In this document: positions 17,483-26,140 of the stretch, piece by piece
Layout: every line of letters begins with the position of its first letter
Position numbering within the stretch: the stretch's first letter is position 1
From: Nitrospirillum sp034653275
GTDB taxonomy: Bacteria; Pseudomonadota; Alphaproteobacteria; Azospirillales; Azospirillaceae
DNA length: 64,000 nucleotides
Assembly (NCBI RefSeq): GCF_034653275.1
Contig: NZ_JAYEES010000003.1
Span: forward strand, 1,612,001 to 1,676,000
Direction of reading: 5' to 3'
Position numbers and translations under genes: made by a program
Notes under the pieces: model-generated
The model's input: the letters and a program-made list of their open reading frames with translations, nothing else
Database searches by the model: none
Told to the model about the DNA's origin: nothing

Positions 17483-18139
17483 ATGAGCGATATTTTTCGC
17501 GAGGTCGATGACGACCTTCGCCGTGAACGACTGGAAAAACTGTGGCGCCGGGTGGGGCCTTACCTGCTGGCGGGGGCTGTGGCCATCCTGGCGGGCACGG
17601 CCGCCTACGTGGCCTGGGACCAGTACCGCACCCGCCAGGCGATCGAGCGCACCAGCGCCCTGATCTCCGCCACGGAAAAGGTGTCGCCCGCGATTGAGAG
17701 CGGCAACGCCAAGGACGCGCTGGCCGCCCTGGCGGCGGTGACGCCCAAGCTGGGCGGCGCGCCGGCCACGCTGGCCCGCCTGCAGGAGGCTGGGCTGAAG
17801 GCCGCCAGCGGCGACGCCGCCGGCGCCATCGCCATCTACGACCAGGTCGCCGGCAGCGCCGACAACGATCCGCTGTTCCGCGATCTGGCGCAGATCCTGG
17901 CCGTGATGCAGCAGGTGGATACCGGCAATCCGGCGCAGCTTCAGTCCCGCATCGCGGGCCTGACCAAGGGCCCGTGGCGCTACACCGCGCAGGAGCTGTC
18001 GGGCCTGCTGTATCTGCGTGCCAACGACCTGGCCAAGGCCAGGGAGATTTTCCAGTCCCTGTCCGTCGATCCGGCCGCACCCCAGGGCGTCCGCGCCCGC
18101 GCCGCCGATCTCGTCGCCCTCTACGCCGAGCAGAAATGA
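17483..18139 (+). CDS. YfgM-like membrane-anchored TPR protein
   Basis: The 218-residue protein has a short cytoplasmic N-terminus (MSDIFREVDDDLRRERLEKL), one transmembrane helix (about residues 27-46, YLLAGAVAILAGTAAYVAW) and a periplasmic TPR-like domain of the TPR_21 type. It sits directly before bamB and der, as yfgM does in gammaproteobacteria. There it is an inner-membrane protein linked to the SecYEG translocon and periplasmic chaperones. I chose the ATG at 17483 because the conserved N-terminus begins there. The stop overlaps the bamB start (ATGA). Confidence 0.85.
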   Translation: MSDIFREVDDDLRRERLEKLWRRVGPYLLAGAVAILAGTAAYVAWDQYRTRQAIERTSALISATEKVSPAIESGNAKDALAALAAVTPKLGGAPATLARLQEAGLKAASGDAAGAIAIYDQVAGSADNDPLFRDLAQILAVMQQVDTGNPAQLQSRIAGLTKGPWRYTAQELSGLLYLRANDLAKAREIFQSLSVDPAAPQGVRARAADLVALYAEQK

Positions 18140-19566
18140 TCAACAAGAACGCCGTCACCGGCCTGCCCTCCACCGAGGCCTTCGCCCGTGCCCCCGCCGT
18201 CCGGTCGTCGTCCGCCCGCCCCATGCGGGTCCGCCGCGCCGTCGGCCTCAGCACCGCGTTGGTGGCCTGCATGCTGCTGACCGGCTGCGGCATGTTCGAC
18301 TGGCTGGGCTTCGGCGATGACAACAAGCCTAAGGAAAAGCTGGCCGGCAACCGCATCTCGGTGCTGCAGCTGGACCAGCAGATCGAGCCGGACAGCCAGG
18401 CGCAATCCAAGCAGGTGACCCTGCCGGACGCGGTGACCAACACCGACTGGGCTCAGCCCGGCGGCAACGCGGCCCACAATCCGGGCCACGTCACCCTGCC
18501 CAAGACCCTGAAAGAGGCCTGGAAGGTCAGCATTGAGGGCTCCTCCAGCGACAACCGCCTGCTGGACGGCCCGGTGGTTTCCGAGGGCAAGGTCTATCTG
18601 CTTGACACCGACTTCGTGCTGCACGCCTTCGACGAGGCCACCGGCAAGAAGGTCTGGGACAGCGAGATGAAGCGGCCGGAGCAGGAAGGCTCCGCCATGG
18701 GCGGCGGCGTCGCGGTTGGCGACGGCGCGGTGTTCGTGACCACCGGCTACGGCGAGGCCATCAAGGTCGATCCCAAGGATGGCAAGGTCACCTGGCGGCA
18801 GCGTATCGCCGCCCCCATCCGTTCCGGCCCCACTGTCGCCGGCGGCCGCGTGTTCGTCGTGACCATCGACAACCAGTGCATCGTCCTGGCCTCCAACAAC
18901 CGCGTGCTGCAGTGGACGCACGCCGGTTTCCCTGAGCCGGCCGCCCTGCTGGGCGGCGCCAGCGCCGCGGTCGAGAACGACATCACCATCATCCCCTATT
19001 CCTCGGGCGAGCTGTACGCCCTGCGTGTCGACAACGGCCATCCGGCATGGAGCGACAACCTGGCGTCCTCGCGCCGGGGCGCCAACCTGGCCAACCTGGC
19101 GGACATCAAGGGCTTGCCCGTGGTGGATCGCGGGCTGGTCTACGCCATCAGCTATTCCGGCCGCATGGTCGCCATCGACCAGCGCACCGGCCAGCACGTC
19201 TGGGAACAGGACGTGGGCGGCCAGAACCAGCCGGCCGTGGTCGGTGACTGGGTGTTCGTCGTGAACAACGAGGCCCAGCTGGTGGCGCTGACACGCGACA
19301 CCGGTCGCGTCCGCTGGATCAAACAGCTGGAACGCTGGGAGAATCCGGAGAAGCGCAAGGATCCGATTAACTGGGTTGGTCCTATTGCAGCCGGTGGACG
19401 CTTGATTATGGCCAACAGCCTGGGGCAGGTTGTGGAAGCGTCGCCCACCAACGGCGACATCCTCAACAAGATGGAGTTCGACGACCCGATCAGCGTTGCC
19501 CCCATTGTGGTCAACAACACCCTGTTTGTGCTGACGGACGACGGCGATCTCTTCGCGTATCGATAA
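18136..19566 (+). CDS. bamB: outer-membrane assembly lipoprotein BamB
   Basis: BamB is the beta-propeller lipoprotein of the BAM complex that inserts beta-barrels into the outer membrane. This 476-residue protein has a lipobox LLTGC with the cysteine near residue 51. PQQ-type propeller blades with recurring G-K-x-x-W repeats follow (ATGKKVWDSE, KDGKVTWRQR, RTGQHVWEQD, DTGRVRWIKQ). The start at 18136 couples it to the TPR gene. It adds a long N-terminal extension, so the internal ATG at 18223, which gives a more usual signal peptide, remains possible. der follows 12 bp later. Confidence 0.93.
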   Translation: MINKNAVTGLPSTEAFARAPAVRSSSARPMRVRRAVGLSTALVACMLLTGCGMFDWLGFGDDNKPKEKLAGNRISVLQLDQQIEPDSQAQSKQVTLPDAVTNTDWAQPGGNAAHNPGHVTLPKTLKEAWKVSIEGSSSDNRLLDGPVVSEGKVYLLDTDFVLHAFDEATGKKVWDSEMKRPEQEGSAMGGGVAVGDGAVFVTTGYGEAIKVDPKDGKVTWRQRIAAPIRSGPTVAGGRVFVVTIDNQCIVLASNNRVLQWTHAGFPEPAALLGGASAAVENDITIIPYSSGELYALRVDNGHPAWSDNLASSRRGANLANLADIKGLPVVDRGLVYAISYSGRMVAIDQRTGQHVWEQDVGGQNQPAVVGDWVFVVNNEAQLVALTRDTGRVRWIKQLERWENPEKRKDPINWVGPIAAGGRLIMANSLGQVVEASPTNGDILNKMEFDDPISVAPIVVNNTLFVLTDDGDLFAYR

Positions 19567-19578
19567 GGCGTTTTAGTT

Positions 19579-20967
19579 ATGGCGAGTCCCCGCCGCTTGA
19601 CGGTCGCTATCATCGGCCGGCCCAATGTCGGCAAGTCGACTCTGTTCAATCGACTTGCCGGTAAGAAGCTGGCCATTGTCGACGATACCCCGGGCGTCAC
19701 CCGGGACTGGCGATCCGCCGACGGCTACCTGGCCGGCATCGAGCTGACGGTGGTGGACACCGCCGGCCTGGAAGAGGCGTTCGACGACAGCCTGGAGGCG
19801 CGCATGCGCCGCCAGACGGAACGCGCGATCGAACGGGCCGACGTCGGCCTGTTCATCGTGGACGCCCGCGCCGGCATCACGCCGCTGGACCGCCACTTCG
19901 CCGCCTGGCTGCGCAAGGGCAAGACGCCCATCATCCTGGTGGCAAACAAGTGCGAGGGCAACGCCGGCAAGCCCGGGCTCATGGAATGCTATGAGCTGGG
20001 GCTGGGCGATCCGGTCCCCCTGTCCGCCGAGCATGGCGAGGGCATGGCCGACCTGGTGGACGCCCTCACCCCCTACCTGCCCCCCGACGAGCCCGGGGAA
20101 GAGGAGGCGGAGGAGGAGGGCCCCCTGGACGACGAGGCGGCCGAGGCCCGGGACAACGCCAAGCCCCTGCAGTTGGCCATCGTCGGCCGCCCCAACGTGG
20201 GCAAGTCCACCCTGCTGAACAGCCTGCTGGGCGAGGAGCGTGTGCTGACCGGTCCCGAGGCCGGCATGACCCGCGACGCCATCGCCGCGGAATGGACCTG
20301 GCGTGATCGCCCGGTGAAGCTGGTCGACACCGCCGGCCTGCGCCGCCGCGCCCGCGTGGAAGACAAGCTGGAAAAGCTGGCGGTGGCCGACACCCTGCGG
20401 GTGGTGCGCATGGCCCATGTGGTGGTGCTGGTGCTGGACGCCGACGCCATCTTGGACAAGCAGGACCTGACCATCGCCCGCCAGGTGATCGAGGAAGGCC
20501 GCGGCCTGGTCATCGCCGTCAACAAGTGGGACGCCGTGGCCAACCGCGCCGAGGCCCTGCAGCAGCTGAGCGACCGGCTGGAGACGTCGCTGCCGCAGGT
20601 GCGGGGCATTCCCACCATCACCATCTCCGCCCTGAAGCAGCAGAAGCTGGACGTTCTGCTGGACGCGGCGTTCGAGGTCTACCGCCTGTGGAACCGCCGC
20701 ATCCCCACGGCCCAGCTGAACCGCTGGCTGCAGGGCATGCTGGAATCGCACCCGCCGCCCCTGGTGGACGGCCGCCGCCTGAAGATCCGCTACATGACCC
20801 AGGTGAAGGCCCGCCCGCCGACCTTCGCTCTGTTCAGCAGCCGCCCGGTGGAAATCCCGGAACATTACACGCGGTACCTGATCAACGGCCTGCGTGAGAC
20901 GTTCAAGCTGCCGGCCGTTCCCCTGCGCTTCCTGCTGCGCAAGGGCAGCGACAACCCGTTCGACTGA
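19579..20967 (+). CDS. der: ribosome-associated GTPase Der (EngA)
   Basis: This 462-residue protein has the double GTPase architecture unique to Der. The first G1 motif GRPNVGKS is at residues 13-20 and the second lies near residue 200. Both have DTAG G3 motifs (VDTAGLEE, VDTAGLRR) and NKxD-type G4 motifs (NKCE, NKWD). The C-terminal KH-like domain ends FLLRKGSDNPF. The acidic linker between the two domains (PGEEEAEEEGPLDDEA) is longer than in E. coli. Der is essential for 50S ribosome maturation. It is the last gene of the TPR-bamB-der cluster and is followed by a strong terminator. Confidence 0.97.
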   Translation: MASPRRLTVAIIGRPNVGKSTLFNRLAGKKLAIVDDTPGVTRDWRSADGYLAGIELTVVDTAGLEEAFDDSLEARMRRQTERAIERADVGLFIVDARAGITPLDRHFAAWLRKGKTPIILVANKCEGNAGKPGLMECYELGLGDPVPLSAEHGEGMADLVDALTPYLPPDEPGEEEAEEEGPLDDEAAEARDNAKPLQLAIVGRPNVGKSTLLNSLLGEERVLTGPEAGMTRDAIAAEWTWRDRPVKLVDTAGLRRRARVEDKLEKLAVADTLRVVRMAHVVVLVLDADAILDKQDLTIARQVIEEGRGLVIAVNKWDAVANRAEALQQLSDRLETSLPQVRGIPTITISALKQQKLDVLLDAAFEVYRLWNRRIPTAQLNRWLQGMLESHPPPLVDGRRLKIRYMTQVKARPPTFALFSSRPVEIPEHYTRYLINGLRETFKLPAVPLRFLLRKGSDNPFD

Positions 20968-21006
20968 TCAGGCGGCGCCCCGTTATCCAGGTTGACTGCC
21001 CATCGC

Positions 21007-21039
21007 AAAAAGGGAAGCGGTCCTCCGCTTCCCTTTTTG
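21007..21039 (+). terminator. rho-independent terminator after der
   Basis: A perfect 14-bp stem (AAAAAGGGAAGCGG paired with CCGCTTCCCTTTTT) with a TCCT loop and a T-run starts 40 bases after the der stop codon. It closes the bamB-der transcription unit and isolates the following hypothetical gene. Confidence 0.9.
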
Positions 21040-21164
21040 TTGGAAGACGCGCACAGGGGGCGGCTTTTCTATTTCCTTCTGAGGAAGAGGGCGATCGCCT
21101 ATAGTGTCTTTGAAAGTCGAATCCGGGCCGCCGGGTCGCGAGGCTGGGGACGCAGGGCTGGGAC

Positions 21165-22373
21165 ATGGGATTGAAATTCCGCAGCTGCAAGTTTGAGCTG
21201 CTGGGCCTGGAAGAGGGCCGCTGGACCATCCTTTTCATTGGTGACACCGAGGAAATGGCGGTGGCCGAGGCCAACCGGCGGTTGGCCCAGGGCAAGTTGA
21301 AGGCCGTGCGCGTCATGGCCGTGCGCACGGTCATGAACGCCTTTCCCACCGGCACCCTGGTGTTCGAGAAGACCGCGCCCGAAGTGGTGAAGCCCAGCGT
21401 GCTGCGTGAGGCGCCGGATGGCACGCCGCTCTGCTCCGCGCCGGAAGACCTGTACGGCCGCCAGTCGCGCCGCGCCATCGCGCTGATCCTGAGGGATTAC
21501 CTGACCCGCCAACAGATTAGCCCGACGGAACTTTTGCACGGGGCCACCCATCTCCGCCGGTTGCAGGACACGGGCGCCATGCTGCAGGCGGCGCTGCACA
21601 AGGCGGCCACGGTCCAGTCCAAGGTGACGGGCCAGAATACCCGCGCCCGTATCGCCGACCTGGACCGCTATGTCGATGTCGTCGCCCAGAAAGCCCGCGA
21701 CTTCCAGGCGAACAGCCGCAAATGGTCCGTGCCCCTGAATGGCAGCGCGGCGGAACTCAGCGCCGCGGTGGAGCGGCTGGTTGGGCCGGAAGGGCACGAC
21801 CATGCCTTTTACAGCCTGCTGACCGTGCGGCTGGCGGGTATCCGCACCCTGGGCGGCAAGCTGGAGGAGGTGATGCGGCTGGCCACGCCGGAGACGCCGT
21901 GGCGGCTGCAGGAGATGCTGGGCGGCATCGCCGCCGACCTGCTGCGTTTTTCCGACGTCATCCAGGATCTGTTCGGCAACCAGCGCTGCCTGTCCGATTT
22001 CCTGATCGCGCTGATCGACCTGCTGCGCGACCCGGTGGCCGTGGCGACGAAGGCCGATGCTGAAAGCAAGGTGCCCACGCCCATGGGCCTGCTGGCCCGG
22101 CTGCTGGCCGAAGACCGGCTGCCGGAGGGGCGGGAAGTGTTGCTGGAATGGCTGACCACGGAGTTGGCCAGCGAGCATCCGTTGAACCGCCACGACCCCA
22201 AGAGCGAAGGCAGCGAGCTTACCCGCGTCGCCGTGGCGCTGACGGCCGACGGCGCCATCGTCGGCGGGGAAGTCGTGGAACAGGCGCTGGCGGCGCGCCG
22301 GTTGATCCAGCGCCAACAGACCCTGCGAAGCGAGGGCCTGCACATCATCGCCGATAGTCTGAAGCCGAACTGA
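21165..22373 (+). CDS. hypothetical protein of unknown family
   Basis: The 402-residue soluble protein starts MGLKFRSCKFELLGLEEGRW with a short beta-rich segment (about residues 1-75). It continues as an all-helical body with an acidic region and ends LHIIADSLKPN. I see no catalytic or nucleotide-binding motif, signal peptide or membrane helix, and I do not recognise a family. It stands alone between the der terminator and the convergent sciP gene, so it is monocistronic. Composition matches the neighbours, which speaks for an old resident gene. Confidence 0.7.
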   Translation: MGLKFRSCKFELLGLEEGRWTILFIGDTEEMAVAEANRRLAQGKLKAVRVMAVRTVMNAFPTGTLVFEKTAPEVVKPSVLREAPDGTPLCSAPEDLYGRQSRRAIALILRDYLTRQQISPTELLHGATHLRRLQDTGAMLQAALHKAATVQSKVTGQNTRARIADLDRYVDVVAQKARDFQANSRKWSVPLNGSAAELSAAVERLVGPEGHDHAFYSLLTVRLAGIRTLGGKLEEVMRLATPETPWRLQEMLGGIAADLLRFSDVIQDLFGNQRCLSDFLIALIDLLRDPVAVATKADAESKVPTPMGLLARLLAEDRLPEGREVLLEWLTTELASEHPLNRHDPKSEGSELTRVAVALTADGAIVGGEVVEQALAARRLIQRQQTLRSEGLHIIADSLKPN

Positions 22374-22383
22374 TTCGGGTAGC

Positions 22384-22414
22384 CGAAGGGCGCCACCGGG
22401 AGAGGCGCCCTCGG
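22384..22414. terminator. hairpin between convergent genes
   Basis: An inverted repeat (AGGGCGCC at 22387-22394 with GGCGCCCT at 22404-22411, extended by CCGA/TCGG flanks with one bulge) lies in the 49-bp gap between the convergent hypothetical gene and sciP. It has no clear T-run, so termination in either direction is plausible but unproven. Confidence 0.5.
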
Positions 22415-22422
22415 GGATTCCC

Positions 22423-22779
22423 TCAACCCACGGCCGCCAGGGGGTCCTGGTCGTCGGCGTTGCCCGGGCCGCGGCGGTAATCCTGCAGGCGGGTGGTGCG
22501 CAGGGCGCGGGGGCCATGGGCGTCGATCAGCCGCTGCCACGACAGGAACTCTTCCTCCGACAGGGTATAACGCGCGCAGGCCTCCTGCATGCTCAGCAGG
22601 CCGCTGCGCACCCCATCCACCACCTGCGCCTTGCGCCGCATCACCCACCGCTTGGTGTCGGGCGGCGGAAGGTCGTCCAGGGTCAAGCCTCGGCCCGGCG
22701 CGGCGGCCTTGGCCGCGTTACGACCGTTCCCCCCGGTCAACAGCGCGCGGGGGCCGCGTCCGGCTTCCTGTGCCGACAT
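22423..22779 (-). CDS. sciP: SciP (DUF1153) CtrA-inhibitory transcription factor
   Basis: The 118-residue protein contains the DUF1153 core, LPPPDTKRWVMRRKAQVVDG then LLSMQEACARYTLSEEEFLS, a helix-turn-helix close to Caulobacter SciP. In Caulobacter SciP represses CtrA-activated genes, including flagellar ones, at a set time in the cell cycle. Here an N-terminal extension of about 35 Ala/Gly-rich residues precedes the domain, and the C-terminal tail is disordered. It is located next to flgD and reads in the same direction, as expected for a flagellar/cell-cycle regulator. Confidence 0.87.
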   Translation of the reverse strand: MSAQEAGRGPRALLTGGNGRNAAKAAAPGRGLTLDDLPPPDTKRWVMRRKAQVVDGVRSGLLSMQEACARYTLSEEEFLSWQRLIDAHGPRALRTTRLQDYRRGPGNADDQDPLAAVG

Positions 22780-22843
22780 GCCTTACCTCATACAGTGCCT
22801 GTGCGCCCTGGACTCCACCAGGGCCTGCAGCACCATAAGGGCG

Positions 22844-22870
22844 GGGGCGTTAAGAAGAACTGAACGCCCC
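22844..22870 (-). terminator. weak hairpin between flgD and sciP
   Basis: GGGGCGTT at 22844-22851 pairs with AACGCCCC at 22863-22870 around an 11-base loop, 30 bases after the flgD stop. There is no good T-run, so it may be an attenuator or only a chance stem. Confidence 0.35.
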
Positions 22871-22899
22871 TATCACTTTCAGGCAGGTTGCCCGGCGGC

Positions 22900-23592
22900 T
22901 TACGCGCCGGCCAGCACGGTGGTGACGTCGCTCATGTTCACGGTCATGTCCCCCATCTGCAGGGTGGGCGTGGCGCCGGACATGTCGACGCCGGTCACCT
23001 TGCCCGCCACCTTCACGGTGGTGTTCACCGCCTTGCCGCTGCTGTCGGTGGCGGTGACCTTCACGCTGTAGGTGCCGTCGGGCAGAACCTTGCCGGAGCT
23101 GTCCTTGCCGTCCCAGGAATAGTTGTGGGTGCCGGCGGCGCCCGACACGTCGGTGGTGCTGACCAGGGCGCCGGTGCTGTCATAGACCGACATGGTGGCG
23201 GAGGCGGCGGTGCTGCCATACGTGACGGAGACGTTGGCTGTGCTGTTCTGCAGCGGGAACTGGTCTCCCTGCATCTCCACATATTTGCCCAGGTAGTTCA
23301 GCGCCTGGCTGGACTGGCCCCCGGCCAGCGTCGACTGGATCGCCTTCAGCTGGTTGTTGGCTTCGATCTGCTGCTCGACCGAGCTCATCTGCACCAGCTG
23401 CTGGGTCATCTGGTTGGTGTCCATGGGCGACGTCGGATCCTGGTTCTTCAGCTGCGTGGTCAGCAGCGTCAGGAACGTCGTGTAATTGTTCGTCAGATCG
23501 CTCAGCGGATTGCTGGCTGGCGTGTTGCTGCCCGACGAACCGCTGGGGTTGACGTTGTTGGTGTTGCTGGAACCGCTGACGGCATCGGTCAT
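22900..23592 (-). CDS. flgD: flagellar hook assembly scaffold FlgD
   Basis: FlgD caps the growing hook and is needed for polymerisation of hook subunits. The 230-residue protein has the conserved N-terminal FlgD motif (FLTLLTTQLKNQDPTSPMDT, QLVQMSSVEQQIEANNQL). A FlgD Ig-like/Tudor region follows (SWDGKDSSGKVLPDGTYSV). I chose the ATG at 23592, nine bases after AGGGAG. A GTG two codons upstream sits too close to that site. It lies 25 bp downstream of fliK and probably shares its transcript. Confidence 0.95.
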   Translation of the reverse strand: MTDAVSGSSNTNNVNPSGSSGSNTPASNPLSDLTNNYTTFLTLLTTQLKNQDPTSPMDTNQMTQQLVQMSSVEQQIEANNQLKAIQSTLAGGQSSQALNYLGKYVEMQGDQFPLQNSTANVSVTYGSTAASATMSVYDSTGALVSTTDVSGAAGTHNYSWDGKDSSGKVLPDGTYSVKVTATDSSGKAVNTTVKVAGKVTGVDMSGATPTLQMGDMTVNMSDVTTVLAGA

Positions 23593-23617
23593 GATCACTA
23601 CTCCCTCAAATCTATCG

Positions 23618-25814
23618 TCAGATCCGCACGTCGACGCGGCCGAGCGACGGGATGATGGTGTCTTCTGACGCGGCCTCCTCGGGGGCGGCCGTGTCGTCCA
23701 TGGAGAATTGGGCGCCGTTCTGCCCGCCGCGGCGTTCCTGCTGCTGCTGGGCCTGGCTGTCGTCCTTCAGGTTGAAGGACAGGCTGTCATTGTCGGTCTG
23801 CAAGCCGGCATCCTGCAGGGCGCTCTTCAAGTCATCGGAGTTGCGCTGCAGCAGGTCCAGCGTCTTGGCGTTGTCCGCCGTCACGCTGGCCCGCACCTTG
23901 CCGTCCTTGTGGAAGTCAAGCTTCACGTCGATGCTGCCCATGTCGTCCGGGGTCAGCTGGATGGTGACGCTGTCCATGCCGTTGCTGGCGGCCTTCTGGA
24001 AGCCCATCGTGACCTGTTGCAGCACCGGCGGGTACTGCGCCGGGCGGGCCGCCTGGGCCGCGCCGGCCATCTGGGCGGCGAAGCCGGTGGGGAAGGTGTG
24101 CTGGCCGTCGACCAGGCCCATGAAGCCGTTGGCATTCAGCGCCGCGTCACTGGCCGAGACCGAGCCGCTGCTGCCGTCCGTGGCGGCCGGCAGCAGGCCG
24201 TTCTCCGTCGTGGCCAGCAGGCCGTTGCTGGCGGTGTTGGCCCGCCCGGCTTGCTGCTGCTGCAACAAGGCCTGCAGGGTGGCCTGGGCTGAGGTCGGGC
24301 TGGTGGCCGCGTTGCCATTGGCGACCGCGTTGCCCAGTGTCGCCATGGGCGCCGCCGCCGGCGTCGCCGCGTCACCCACCCTCGCCAAGGGGGCCGCGGC
24401 GGCGGCATGGGCGTCCGCATAGATCATGCCGTTGTCGGCCGGCGCGGCCAGGACACCGTTGCTGCCACTGTCGTCGGTGGCGCTGCCGGCGGTCTGTTGC
24501 CGGGTCTGGTCGGCGGTGGCGGCCCCGGACTTCTGGTCGGAGAGGGTCGTGGCGGTCACGGTGGCGCCCTGTGGCTTCAGCGTATCGCCCCTGGCGCCCT
24601 TGGGCGCGCCGGTCTTGAGGCCGGAGCCGGAGGTGGCGACGCCGTCGGCCTTGCCCGTCTTGGATGCGCCGTCCGTCGCGGCGGGGGCCGTGGCGGCCAG
24701 CGCGGCGGCAACGGCCACGGTACCGGCCTGGGCCTGCGCCGTTTGGGTCTGGACGGTTTGGGTTTGAGCCACCTGGGTCTGAGCCGCCTGAGTCTGGGCC
24801 GGGGCGGCACTAACGGGCGGAACCGTGGTGGATGCGCGGCTGGTGGTCGGCGGGGTGCCGGCGGCCAGCGCCGCGGCCTTCTGGTCGGCCACGGCCAGGC
24901 TGGCGGCTGCCGCGGAGGTGGCGGCGCCCTTGGCGGGCGCGACCGGGGCCGCCTGCATGGCCTGGGCCGCCAGCGCCGCGTCGGCGGCGGTGGGCTCGGT
25001 CACCGGCGTCATGCCGAGCAGCGCCATGCCCGTCTGGGATAAGCCCGCCTGGGATGCGCCAATCGGGGATGCGCCAATCTGGGACGCGTCCACCGGGACC
25101 GCATCGGCTTTGGCGGCGTTGGCCTGGATCGCGTCCGTCTGGACGATGGCGGGCTGGGCGGTGGCGGCTGGGGCGACGGATTGGCTGGCGGCCATCGCGT
25201 CCGTGGCGGCATCGGCCTTGATGGCGTCCGAAGGCGTCTGGCCGGCGGCGGTCGGCGTGGCCGGAGCGGGCGGGTTGGGCTGCGGCTGCCCGCCCATGGC
25301 GGCGGCCAGCGCCGCCAGCGTGGTGTCGGTGGCGGCGCCGTCCTGAGAGGTGGCGGTCTGGCCGTCGGTGGCGCTGTCGGCCGCATCGGCCATGGCGGTC
25401 TTGGCCGACCAGTGGGTTTGCGTCCAGCCGGTGGCGGCCTGCAGGGCCGATGGCGTGTTGGCGGTGATGCCGGTCATCAGGGCGGTCACGGCCGTGCCCG
25501 TGGTGGCGCTGGCCGGGACCAGGCCGCCCTTGGCCTGCGCGCCACCCTTGCCTGTGGCGAAGGGAATGGTGGACGGCGTGAAGGGGGAGGGGATCGCGGC
25601 GCCATTGGCGCCGCCCGCGCCCTGGCCGGCGGTGAGAAAGGCGCCGCCCTGGGCCGCCGACTGGGCGCCGGTGGTGTTGGCGTCGACCATGCCGCTCAGC
25701 AACTGGGTGAACAGAATCCGCCGCCTCACCGCCCGCCACCGTGCCGCCCAGGATGCCGGACGCGGTCGTCCCCTGCGTGGGGAACAGGCTTTGAACGGAC
25801 TGGAAACCGGTCAT
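23618..25814 (-). CDS. fliK: flagellar hook-length control protein FliK, apparent frameshift near the 5' end
   Basis: The last 150 residues form the FliK C-terminal domain (VTIQLTPDDMGSIDVKLDFH, then DLLQRNSDDLKSALQDAGLQ), which switches the export gate from hook to filament substrates. The middle is a long Ala/Thr/Gln-rich low-complexity region, as in other FliK rulers. The uninterrupted frame only opens at a GTG (25729) that reads VRRRILFTQLL. A better start, ATG at 25814 (MTGFQSVQSLFPTQG), lies downstream of a sigma-54 promoter but in another frame. Removing one base (C at 25712) joins them as EAADS-FTQLLSGMVDAN. Either a sequencing error or a real lesion is possible. Confidence 0.88.
24720..25100 (-). 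repeat. low-complexity tandem repeats within fliK
   Basis: Two blocks of short repeats lie in the FliK ruler region. The block around 24725-24800 encodes (A/V)QTQ(A/T/V) units, and the block around 25026-25090 encodes repeated (I/A)GAS(P/Q) units from 15-bp near-identical DNA units. Such tracts are prone to length change, and ruler length is expected to set hook length. Confidence 0.65.
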
Positions 25815-25894
25815 GTGTCGCTTCCTCGGGCCTGGACGCGTCCATCGCCGGATGGCGGGGACGGTGGCGGGCAAGACGCCCACCGCCTGGGAAA

Positions 25895-25909
25895 GCAATC
25901 GACGTGCCA
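25895..25909 (-). promoter_or_regulatory. sigma-54 promoter of fliK-flgD
   Basis: On the minus strand the sequence reads TGGCACG-TCGA-TTGC, a perfect match to the -24/-12 consensus TGGCACG-N4-TTGC. The predicted transcript starts near 25884, about 70 bases before the ATG at 25814. This supports that ATG as the native fliK start. Confidence 0.85.
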
Positions 25910-26013
25910 GGCGGCGGCAAGGTCCGGGCCCAGGTTTTCCAAGGGTTTTCAGGGGGGAGGAACCGAGCGGCGGAGAAAACTCCTGCCGGGGATGGGAGCT
26001 TCTTGCCGCAGGG

Positions 26014-26026
26014 GGCAGAATTTGCC
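26014..26026. promoter_or_regulatory. GGCA-N5-TGCC dyad, candidate FlbD (ftr) activator site for fliK
   Basis: The sequence GGCAGAATTTGCC is centred about 110 bp upstream of the -24 element, the usual place for a sigma-54 enhancer. The same dyad with the same 5-base spacer occurs upstream of the flgI and flgF promoters. Confidence 0.55.
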
Positions 26027-26140
26027 GCCCCGTCGGAACCCTCCCCACGGGCGTCCCCATGCGCCATCGCCCGCCACCGGCGTGGCGGCCAGGGCGGGGT
26101 GGGGTGAACGCCTAGGGGGTGCCAGGAGAGGAGGATCAGG

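Larger units (their letters stand above)
25815..26140. other. 326-bp regulatory spacer upstream of fliK
   Basis: No gene is supported here. The spacer carries the fliK sigma-54 promoter (25895-25909) and, further upstream, the GGCA-N5-TGCC dyad (26014-26026), beside a second TTGCCGC motif at 26002-26008. An open frame that spans it is only the 5' extension of the frame in which the fliK start lies. Confidence 0.6.
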
